Notes under the pieces: model-generated
Told to the model about the DNA's origin: nothing
What the model saw: only the letters and a program-made list of their open reading frames with translations
Database searches by the model: none
DNA from: Rubritepida sp.
GTDB lineage: Bacteria; Pseudomonadota; Alphaproteobacteria; Acetobacterales; Acetobacteraceae
Length of the DNA: 6,747 bases
Assembly: GCA_028291485.1 (NCBI GenBank)
Contig: JAQGHZ010000471.1
Location: 1 to 6,747, forward strand
Direction of reading: 5' to 3'
Translations under genes and position numbers: made by a program
Part shown: positions 1 through 6,415 of the stretch, piece after piece
How the letters are laid out: each line of letters starts with the position of its first letter
Numbering within the stretch: the stretch's first letter is position 1

Positions 1-493
1 GACCGCGCTCCTTCCTCCGCCGCGTGATCGGCAAGAGCGACGGAAACGGCAGGGCGAAGAGCTTTTCGGACAAATCCGGATCGGGGCACATCCAGGGCGG
101 GGCCGGCAGGGCGCGCGTCAGGTCGAGCCGGCGGGCGAGGAGGATGATGCGCAGGCCGCGGAGGCGGATGGCCCGGCGCGCGGCGCGGCAGATGGGGCCG
201 AGGAGCCCGCGGAGCGCGTGACCCTTGGGCGCGGCGGCGAGCGCGAGCAGGAGGCGTTCCCACAGCCCTTCATGGGTGAGGCGGCGGAAGTAGCGGGAGA
301 TGGTGTCGGGCTTGCCGTATTGCTCCGGCAGTTCGCGCCAGGGGCCGTCGGTGGCGGCGACGCGGAAGATGGCGTCAAAATGGGCGCGGTGGTCGCAGGG
401 GCGGCCGCGGAAGGCGCGGAGGACGTGAGGAAGGAGGGCCTGCCATTCCGCATCGGTGAGGGGGTTGTGGGGGATGCGGAGGGGAGAGGTCAT
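1..493 (-). CDS. DUF4096 (IS5-type) transposase-like protein, 3' end beyond window
   Basis: The frame is open from ATG at 493 to the left edge (164 codons, no stop). Residues 1-85 match the N-terminal DUF4096 domain found in IS5-group transposases: LTDAEWQALLPH near 12, GRPCDHRAHFDAIFRVA near 30, WRELPEQYGKPDTISRYFRR near 52 and LTHEGLWERLL near 72. This domain normally precedes a DDE nuclease domain that begins with a DST motif soon after the GLWERL segment. Here a Leu/Arg-rich stretch follows instead (ICRAARRAIRLRGLRIILLA, about 101-120), then PAPPWMCPDPDLSEKL, with no DDE-type motif in the visible part. It may therefore be a stand-alone DUF4096 protein of the kind I recall from Acetobacteraceae rather than an active transposase. 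ATG 493 is the only plausible start; no other Met occurs for over 100 residues. No terminal inverted repeats are visible. Transposition activity is not shown. Confidence 0.75.
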   Translation of the reverse strand, partial: MTSPLRIPHNPLTDAEWQALLPHVLRAFRGRPCDHRAHFDAIFRVAATDGPWRELPEQYGKPDTISRYFRRLTHEGLWERLLLALAAAPKGHALRGLLGPICRAARRAIRLRGLRIILLARRLDLTRALPAPPWMCPDPDLSEKLFALPFPSLLPITRRRKERG

Positions 494-499
494 CCGCCT

Positions 500-528
500 G
501 TGATAGGAAAATAAACCAGAAATATCAA
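500..528 (-). promoter_or_regulatory. Putative sigma-70-type promoter of the DUF4096 gene
   Basis: On the minus strand a TTGATA hexamer (523-528, 5 of 6 to consensus) is separated by exactly 17 bases from TATCAC (500-505, 4 of 6). The spacer is AT-rich in an otherwise GC-rich region. Transcription would begin about at the ATG at 493, which implies a leaderless or nearly leaderless message. The only Shine-Dalgarno-like sequence, AGGCGG, directly abuts the ATG and is too close to work normally. The assignment is by eye. Confidence 0.4.
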
Positions 529-756
529 GAAAAAAGCCGATCGTTGTGCGGCCGCTCTTGGGGAGCGTCTGCTTTGCGCGCCCTTGTCGGTCTTCAGCCC
601 GCCATGGCCGTTGTCCTCCAAGCGGTCGCCCCAGGGTCGCCTGGAGCCGAACTCTTCTGCCGGTGCGTCAATCAGGATGTTTGAGGCCCTGGTGGGGGAA
701 GCGGCCGCGCCGGACGTGCTCAGGACGGAGCGGTCACGGCTTCGCGCCGGGCGTGG
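529..756. other. Intergenic stretch without a recognisable gene
   Basis: The minus-strand frame of the LysR-like remnant stays open through this stretch to a stop at 490, but its translation past about 757 resembles no family I know. Open plus-strand frames also look like chance consequences of high GC. I see no repeat or RNA gene here. Confidence 0.4.
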
Positions 757-960
757 TTCATCTCCGTCTGCGGTGCCCCCCTCGCACAGCCACGCCACGA
801 AGCACTTGACGCGATCGTCGGTGCGACGCGCGATCGTCCAGCGCACGACATGGGCCCGGCTGCACGGCAGCGATTGAGGCACGGGCAGGATGCGGACCAG
901 ACGACCGTCGGCGAGCGCATCATGCACGTGGGGCCAGCGGCGGCCGGCCCTTATCGCAGG
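757..960 (-). pseudogene. Remnant of LysR-type regulator, C-terminal part only
   Basis: The minus-strand translation from 960 reads through DALADGRLVRILP, then AHVVRWTIARRTDDRVKCF and VAWLCE. This is the arrangement at the end of LysR-family substrate-binding domains: an 'LADGRLVxLLP' strand, a short loop, a 'hxVxPxxRxxxPRVRxFxDWL' strand-helix, then the end of the protein. Only about 65 residues are present. The DNA-binding helix-turn-helix and most of the effector domain are missing, because the region upstream is occupied by the lipase gene, whose stop codon (961-963) lies in the same frame immediately before. The native stop is also gone and the frame runs on to 490. No start with a ribosome binding site is visible, so it is unlikely to be expressed. 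The identification rests on a short motif and is moderate. Confidence 0.5.
931..950 (-). terminator. Hairpin just after the lipase stop, possible terminator without U-tract
   Basis: In minus-strand RNA, GGGCCGGC pairs with GCUGGCCC (8 bp including one G-U wobble) around a CGCC loop, 10 bases after the lipase stop codon. On the plus strand the wobble becomes an A-C mismatch, so the structure favours the lipase transcript. No U-run follows, so intrinsic termination is uncertain. It lies inside the LysR-like remnant and could be chance GC-rich pairing. Confidence 0.3.
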
Positions 961-1647
961 TCAGGAATTGTTCCGCGTGATGAAGGCCTTGGCGACATTG
1001 TCCTTGTAGGCGGCCCGGGACATGGACCTCTCGATCGCATCGTTCGTGTGCGCGTCCCAGATCTTGCCGCCGTAGTGCGGCATGGTGATCAGAGGGCCGA
1101 CATGGCGGCCCGGCGCCCGGCTCACCGGATCCCAGTTGACCCGCATGTTGACGCCATTGCTGTAGTTCCAGGCCCCATGTCGGGAATGGAAGGTGAAGCC
1201 GGCCGGCGGCGCGTTGTAGGTGATGAAGGAGAGGCCGCATTCCACCCCGACCACCTGGGCCAGGTAACCACCCAGTGAGTGGCCGACCACCAGGATGAAG
1301 GCGCCGCGATACTGGAACTGCATCTGCTTGGCGTATTTGATGCAATCACTGGCCCGATCGACGGTGATGCGGGCTCCGATCTGCAGGTCGTCCGTGAGCC
1401 AGTCCTTGTGGCCCTTGAGCGGGGAGCCGGCGGAGCCACGGAAAGCCAGGATATACTGGTCTTTTCCATTGTTGTACTTGTAGATTCCCGCGGAAGCGCC
1501 GCCAGTATCGCCGTCCTTGTGCCAACCCAAAGTCAAATCGTTCTTCGGATCGAAGAATCCGCCGAGGAGAGTGAAGTTCTCGAAATCATTATTTTTATAA
1601 ATGGCCTTGGCAGCCTGCGCCGAATGCTTAACGGTCATGTAAGGCAT
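961..1647 (-). CDS. Small class-3-like lipase / alpha/beta hydrolase
   Basis: The predicted 228-residue protein has the marks of a lipase class 3 (Mbeg1/DUF2974-like) hydrolase, which cleaves ester bonds of lipids with a Ser-Asp-His triad. The strand-turn ILAFRGS (66-72) and DWLTDDL (82-88) match the family's 'FRGT...DWxxDL' signature. The nucleophile elbow is GHSLGG, with Ser124. The likely acid is Asp173 in NWDPVSR, and the likely base His200 in WDAHTND (His191 is an alternative). There is no signal peptide or membrane segment, so on its own it would be cytoplasmic or exported by a dedicated system. An in-frame GTG exists at 1674, but ATG 1647 is preferred because GGGGGAGA lies 4 bases upstream. 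The 5' part is about 49% GC (hand count, 1441-1620) against about 70% in murA, which suggests acquisition by transfer. It is monocistronic: a hisD remnant lies upstream and a regulator remnant downstream. Substrate unknown. Confidence 0.85.
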   Translation of the reverse strand: MPYMTVKHSAQAAKAIYKNNDFENFTLLGGFFDPKNDLTLGWHKDGDTGGASAGIYKYNNGKDQYILAFRGSAGSPLKGHKDWLTDDLQIGARITVDRASDCIKYAKQMQFQYRGAFILVVGHSLGGYLAQVVGVECGLSFITYNAPPAGFTFHSRHGAWNYSNGVNMRVNWDPVSRAPGRHVGPLITMPHYGGKIWDAHTNDAIERSMSRAAYKDNVAKAFITRNNS

Positions 1648-1651
1648 GTCG

Positions 1652-1659
1652 TCTCCCCC
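1652..1659 (-). promoter_or_regulatory. Ribosome binding site deciding the lipase start
   Basis: GGGGGAGA on the minus strand ends 4 bases before ATG 1647. No comparable motif precedes the in-frame GTG at 1674. A 6-bp inverted repeat with a 4-base loop (GCCGGT/ACCGGC, 1663-1678) lies just upstream in the leader and would fold as a small hairpin next to the site. Confidence 0.6.
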
Positions 1660-1710
1660 AAAGCCGGTCCTCACCGGCCATCCGACAAATACCGCATCTC
1701 CGAAGCGCGG

Positions 1711-1735
1711 GAAATTGCCCCATCATGGGAATTTC
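1711..1735. repeat. Interrupted palindrome upstream of the lipase gene
   Basis: Two 11-bp arms, GAAATT+CCCAT and ATGGG+AATTTC, are perfect complements around a single central C; two extra bases (GC, 1717-1718) interrupt the left arm. The site lies 64-88 bases upstream of the lipase ATG, outside both gene remnants and in a locally AT-richer stretch. That position suits an operator for a dimeric regulator or a leader hairpin. I could not identify clear -35/-10 hexamers beside it. Function is inferred from symmetry and position only. Confidence 0.4.
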
Positions 1736-1771
1736 AACCGGAACAACAGGTTGCAGGAGCAAGGAGGGCAG

Positions 1772-1785
1772 GGGCGGCGCCGCCC
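1772..1785. repeat. 14-bp perfect GC palindrome beside the hisD remnant
   Basis: GGGCGGC followed by GCCGCCC forms a perfect 14-bp palindrome that ends 4 bases before the edge of the displaced hisD copy (1790). It could mark an old recombination junction or be a chance result of GC-rich sequence. Confidence 0.3.
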
Positions 1786-1789
1786 AGGG

Positions 1790-1997
1790 GCCGCGCACCA
1801 GCATCTCGTCCAACCGCGCCGTGACACTCGCCGCATGCGCGCCCAGCCCCTCCGCCTCCGCCAGCTTCACCGCGGCGGGCCCGATCGCCCGCAGCCCACG
1901 CGGCTCCGCCTTCACCCAGGTCGTCCGCTTGAGGAAGTCATAGACGGAAAGCACCGACGAGAACCGGCTGCTGCGCCCCGTAGGCAGCACGTGTTTC
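1790..1997 (-). pseudogene. Displaced duplicate of the hisD 3' end (last 69 codons)
   Basis: This segment aligns base for base with 3160-3367, the end of intact hisD, at a constant offset of 1370 and without indels. I count about 16 mismatches in roughly 205 bases. It encodes HVLPTGRSSRFSS through GLGAHAAS to RLDEMLVRG, keeping the histidine that corresponds to the zinc ligand His420. The conserved glycine at 381 of the intact protein is valine here (RFSSVLSV). Everything upstream of the HVLPTG motif, including the catalytic Glu-His and the Gln, His and Asp zinc ligands, is absent. The hisD stop codon is also missing: homology ends at the last sense codon and the frame runs on to 1628. It cannot make an active enzyme. 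It has the same orientation as hisD and lies 1.16 kb downstream of it. Confidence 0.9.
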
Positions 1998-2290
1998 ATG
2001 CCCTCAATACCGCCAGGAGCATTGAATCAGGCGGTCACCACGGCCACAAGCGGGCCCTTTTCAACAGAATCGGTGGAAAGCGGTCCTTCCTCGACAGTGA
2101 CCCTGGCAGCGATAGCCGAAGCTCGGCTGGCATTGCACGCTGCCCCTCCTCTGCCAGGTCGCGTGGTCGTGTCTGCATTGGGAGACGGGGAAGCTTGTAT
2201 CCTCCCGAGGCGTCATGTAGCCTCCCCATCGAGGTGCCCCGGGAGCGCTATGCGTGACCGGCCCTCCAAGATGCGAAAGGAGATCAGGCC
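1998..2290 (+). promoter_or_regulatory. Upstream region of the CHRD gene
   Basis: No gene is recognisable in these 293 bases. They hold the leader of the CHRD gene, ending with a strong Shine-Dalgarno AAGGAG (2277-2282) 8 bases before ATG 2291, which fixes that start. A GGAAG (2189-2193), 17 bases, CGTC (2211-2214) arrangement faintly resembles alphaproteobacterial EcfG (general stress) promoters, but one base in each box departs from the consensus. No convincing sigma-70 promoter is seen. Confidence 0.35.
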
Positions 2291-2935
2291 ATGGCTCTGC
2301 GCACTGCCCTACTCGCCCTGCCAATGATTCTATACGCCGTCAGCGGGCACGCCGCCGTCATTCTGACGGCGAATCTCACGAACTCGCAGGAAAACCCGCC
2401 GACAGTCCCAACCACCTCGACCGGGAATCCGAGGCCAGCCTCTTTCGGCACGGCGACATTCGAGCTGAATGACGCCATGACGGCGCTGACCATGAACGCC
2501 AGCGTCTTCAACATCGACTTCACGGGCACGCAGACGCCCGACCCGTTCGACAATCTTACGAACGCGCACATTCATGCCGCCGCGCCTCCCGGCACGAATA
2601 CAGGGGTTGTCTGGGGCTTCATCGGGCTCCCGTTCAACGACACCAACCCGAATAACGTGGTGGTCACGCCTTTTTTGAACGGTGTCGGCGGGACCGTCAC
2701 CGGGGCGTGGGACGCGGCTGAGGGGAACGGCACCACGCTTGCGGCGCAGTTGCCCAGCATCCTGGCGGGCCTTTCCTACATCAACTTCCACACTGTTCAG
2801 TTCGCCGGCGGCGAGACCCGCGGCCAGATCCTGCCCGTACCTGAGCCTGCCTCCATGGCCCTGTTCGGGATCGGTCTGGCCGGGCTTGTCGGCGTTCGCC
2901 TGGGCCGCTTCCGGCGGCGGCCAGCTTCCCGCTGA
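2291..2935 (+). CDS. Secreted CHRD-domain protein with PEP-CTERM sorting signal
   Basis: The 214-residue product starts with a signal peptide (hydrophobic 4-17, likely cut after AHA-type residues near 20-22). Residues about 23-180 form a CHRD (chordin-like) domain. It opens with ILTANLTNSQENPP, has the NAHIH segment (91-95), and closes with YINFHTVQFAGGETRGQI (163-180), the family's usual end. A classical PEP-CTERM tail follows: VPEPAS (183-188), a hydrophobic helix (189-202) and the basic end RLGRFRRR (203-210). Known PEP-CTERM proteins are exported by Sec, processed at the tail by an exosortase, and often linked to extracellular polysaccharide. The exosortase must be elsewhere. The start is fixed by AAGGAG 8 bases upstream. 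It is the only plus-strand gene here and sits alone between the two hisD 3' copies. GC (about 57-63% in sampled lines) is below that of the his/murA block. The role of CHRD in bacteria is not established. Confidence 0.9.
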   Translation: MALRTALLALPMILYAVSGHAAVILTANLTNSQENPPTVPTTSTGNPRPASFGTATFELNDAMTALTMNASVFNIDFTGTQTPDPFDNLTNAHIHAAAPPGTNTGVVWGFIGLPFNDTNPNNVVVTPFLNGVGGTVTGAWDAAEGNGTTLAAQLPSILAGLSYINFHTVQFAGGETRGQILPVPEPASMALFGIGLAGLVGVRLGRFRRRPASR

Positions 2936-3156
2936 GGCCTCTCGCCTGAACTTATCTGTCTCTGCGTGATGCTGGGCAGGTGCATGGGCTTCCGCTCCTT
3001 GGCTCGGCCATGGACGTCTTGCCTGTGCACCTTCGATCCGCCGGGGGGTGAAATTCCGACGGCTGGTATCCGAGGCCAGAGAGCCGCTATGGGCCAAAAC
3101 CAGACGAAGCCTTCCTGCCCCTCGAAATCGCAGAGGTGCAAGCTTCCATCGGCCTC
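2936..3156. other. Spacer between the CHRD gene and hisD (convergent ends)
   Basis: Both flanking genes end here, yet no hairpin followed by a T-run is visible on either strand. A 7-base element, AGGTGCA, occurs three times (near 2979 and 3134 direct, near 3027 inverted), spaced too widely to be a clear terminator. The minus-strand frame extending into the CHRD gene has no family resemblance that I can support. Confidence 0.35.
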
Positions 3157-4464
3157 TCAGCCGCGCACCTGCATCTCGTCCAGCCGCACCGCGACACTCG
3201 CCGCATGCGCGCCCAGCCCCTCTGCCTCCGCCAGCTTCACCGCCGCCGGTCCGATCGCCCGCAGCCCATGGGGCTCGGCCTGCACCCAGGTCGTGCGCTT
3301 GAGGAAGTCATAGACGGAAAGCCCCGACGAGAACCGGCTGCTGCGCCCGGTGGGCAGCACGTGGTTCGGCCCGGCCACGTAGTCGCCGATCGCCTCCGGC
3401 GTGTGCCGGCCAAGGAACGCCGCGCCCGCGTGCCGGATCTTTCCGAACATCGCGCGCGGATCGTCCAGCATGATCTGCAGGTGCTCGGGCGCCAGGCGGT
3501 TGGCCAGCGCGCAGGCCTCGTCCCAGTGGCGCACCAGGATGACCGCGCCATGCCGCGCCCAGCTTTCGCCGGCGATGGCGCGGCGGGGCAGGGTGGTCAG
3601 CGCCTTCTCGACCTCGCGGATCACCGTTTCAGCGAAATCCGCGTCGTCGGTGATGAGGATGGATTGCGCGGCCTCGTCGTGCTCGGCCTGGGCCAGCAGG
3701 TCCATCGCCACATGCGCGGGGTCGTTGGTCGCGTCGGCCAGGACCAGCACCTCGGAGGGACCGGCGATGCTGTCGATGCCCACACGGCCGAAGACCTGGC
3801 GCTTGGCCTCGGCCACATAGGCGTTGCCGGGGCCGACGATGCGGTCCACCGGCGCGATGCTCTCCGTGCCCCAGGCGAGCGCCGCCACAGCCTGCGCGCC
3901 GCCGACGCGCCAGACCTCGGCCACGCCCGAGCGGCGGGCCACGGCCAGCACCAGCGGGTTCAGCACGCCGCCCGGCGTGGGCACGACCATGGCCACGCGC
4001 GCCACGCCCGCGACCCGCGCGGGCAGGGCGTTCATCAGCACGGAGGAGGGGTAGGCCGCCTTGCCGCCGGGCACGTAGAGGCCGACGGCATCCAGCGCGT
4101 TCCAGCGCATCCCCAGCGCCACGCCGTCCGTGCCGGGAAGCTCGAGGTCGGCGGGCAGCTGCGCGCGGTGAAAGGCCTCGATGCGGGTGGCGGCGAGGTC
4201 GAGCGCCTCCATCAGCGCGGGCTCGATGCTGTCCGTGGCCGCGTCGATCTCGGCGGCCGTTACGCGCAGGGCGGTGACGTCGGGAGGCACCCAGCCGTCC
4301 AGGCGCGCGGTGAGGCGCAGCAGGGCGGCGTCGCCCTCGGCCTTCACCTCGCCGATGATGGCGGTGACGGCGCCGTCCACGCGCGCGGTGGTCTCGCGCG
4401 CGCCGTCCAGCAGGGACTGGAAACAGGTCTCGAAATCGGCCTGGGCCGTGGAGAGGATTTCCAT
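3157..4464 (-). CDS. hisD: Histidinol dehydrogenase
   Basis: HisD is the zinc enzyme that oxidises L-histidinol to L-histidine in two NAD+-dependent steps, ending histidine synthesis in the cytoplasm. The 435-residue product has the usual length. Family motifs are in order: GLYVPGGKAAYPS (128-140), VGGAQAVAALAWGT (187-200), DRIVGPGNAYVAEAK (207-221) and AGPSEVLVLAD (234-244). The zinc ligands expected from the E. coli enzyme are present as Gln259, His262, Asp361 and His420, and the catalytic pair as Glu327-His328 in LAPEHLQI. ATG 4464 is chosen because it begins the conserved N-terminus and lies 2 bases after the hisG stop (TGAGCATG), implying translational coupling; the frame is open further upstream only because of GC bias. 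The last 69 codons have a second copy at 1790-1997, so the 3' end of this gene may be a replacement. The reading frame is intact and should be functional. Confidence 0.97.
   Translation of the reverse strand: MEILSTAQADFETCFQSLLDGARETTARVDGAVTAIIGEVKAEGDAALLRLTARLDGWVPPDVTALRVTAAEIDAATDSIEPALMEALDLAATRIEAFHRAQLPADLELPGTDGVALGMRWNALDAVGLYVPGGKAAYPSSVLMNALPARVAGVARVAMVVPTPGGVLNPLVLAVARRSGVAEVWRVGGAQAVAALAWGTESIAPVDRIVGPGNAYVAEAKRQVFGRVGIDSIAGPSEVLVLADATNDPAHVAMDLLAQAEHDEAAQSILITDDADFAETVIREVEKALTTLPRRAIAGESWARHGAVILVRHWDEACALANRLAPEHLQIMLDDPRAMFGKIRHAGAAFLGRHTPEAIGDYVAGPNHVLPTGRSSRFSSGLSVYDFLKRTTWVQAEPHGLRAIGPAAVKLAEAEGLGAHAASVAVRLDEMQVRG
3160..3367 (-). repeat. hisD 3'-end repeat, copy within the intact gene
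   Basis: This is the partner of the displaced segment at 1790-1997: 208 bases, direct orientation, no indels. Homology begins at the last sense codon and stops abruptly at the codon for Asn368 of the NHVLPTG motif. About 10 of the 16 internal differences are synonymous; the amino-acid changes relative to the remnant are G/V, Q/K, H/R, A/T, V/A and Q/L. Confidence 0.9.
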
Positions 4465-4466
4465 GC

Positions 4467-5152
4467 TCAGGCGGCGAGAGCGGCGCGGAAGCGCGCGATC
4501 AGCGCCGCGATCTCCTCGGGGCGCGTCTTCAGCGCCGTGCGGTTCACGATGAGGCGCGAGGTGACATGGGCGATCACCTCCGTCTCCACGAGGCCGTTGG
4601 CCTTCAGCGTGGAGCCGGTCTGCACGAGGTCCACGATGACGCGCGAGATGCCCAGCGAAGGAGCCAGCTCCATCGCGCCGTTGAGGTGCACGACCTCGGC
4701 CTGGATGCCGCGCGCGGAAAAGTGGCGGCGGGCGATGTTGGGATATTTCGTCGCCACCGCGATGCGCGACCAGCGCGAGGGATCGTCCTGCCCCGCCGTC
4801 GCCACCTGCTCGGCGACCGAGATGCGGCAGCGGCCGATCCCGAGGTCGAGCGGCGCGTAGATCTGGTCGGTCTCGTATTCCATCAGCACGTCGGCGCCGC
4901 AGACGCCGACATGGGCCGCGCCATGTGCCACGAAGGTCGCGACGTCGAAGGGGCGCACACGCACGACATCCAGCGAGGGATCGTTGGTCTCGAAGCGGAG
5001 GCGGCGGCTGTCCTCGTCCTCGAAGTCGGCAGCGGGCGTGATGCCGACGCGGGCCAGGACGGGCCTGAGCTCCGACAGGATGCGGCCCTTGGGCAGGGCC
5101 ATGACGAGGCCGGTGCTCGCCTGGGCGTCGGGCAGCGAGAGGGGCAGGTCCA

Positions 5153-5153
<1 letters not shown>
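4467..5153 (-). CDS. hisG: ATP phosphoribosyltransferase, short form
   Basis: HisG joins ATP and PRPP to give phosphoribosyl-ATP, the first and feedback-controlled step of histidine synthesis. The 228-residue product has the catalytic domain: ALPKGRI (19-25), the RPFDVATFVAHGAAHVG region (67-83), DVLMEYETDQIY (88-99), and the PRPP-binding loop VDLVQTGSTLKANGL (174-188). It ends at about residue 228 with no C-terminal ACT-like histidine-binding domain. By length it is therefore the short HisG class, which in characterised cases works as a complex with HisZ; no hisZ lies in this window. The start at 5153 overlaps the murA stop by one base (TGATG). A later in-frame ATG at 5102 (MALPKGR) is possible but would lose the coupling. 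hisD follows 2 bases downstream. Confidence 0.96.

Positions 5154-6414
<1,261 letters not shown>

Positions 6415-6415
<1 letters not shown>

Noticed and set aside
218..514. Plus-strand open frames opposite the DUF4096 gene
   Set aside because: Antisense to a recognisable protein; repetitive Gly/Ala/Glu composition.
1628..1789. Continuation of the hisD-remnant frame beyond the homology as a real C-terminal extension
   Set aside because: It is a read-through after loss of the stop codon, overlaps the lipase start in another frame, and has no conserved sequence.
850..1824. Plus-strand open frames opposite the lipase
   Set aside because: Antisense to a gene with a catalytic triad and ribosome binding site; no family resemblance.
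2330..3097. 255-codon minus-strand open frame opposite the CHRD gene
   Set aside because: Arg/Gly-rich shadow. The plus-strand gene has a signal peptide, CHRD domain, PEP-CTERM tail and strong ribosome binding site.
2966..3141. Possible remnant coding sequence in the spacer after hisD
   Set aside because: Short aromatic-rich translations (minus strand near 3040-3120) looked gene-like, but I could not tie them to any family or start signal.
1790..3367. The hisD repeat as part of a CRISPR array or insertion-sequence terminal repeats
   Set aside because: There are only two copies of 208 bp, both coding for the end of HisD in direct orientation; no spacers and no transposase lie between them.
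3136..4860. Long open frame on the plus strand opposite hisD and hisG
   Set aside because: It is antisense to two confidently identified genes, is rich in His/Gly/Arg/Ala as expected from the complementary frame of GC-rich codons, and matches no family.
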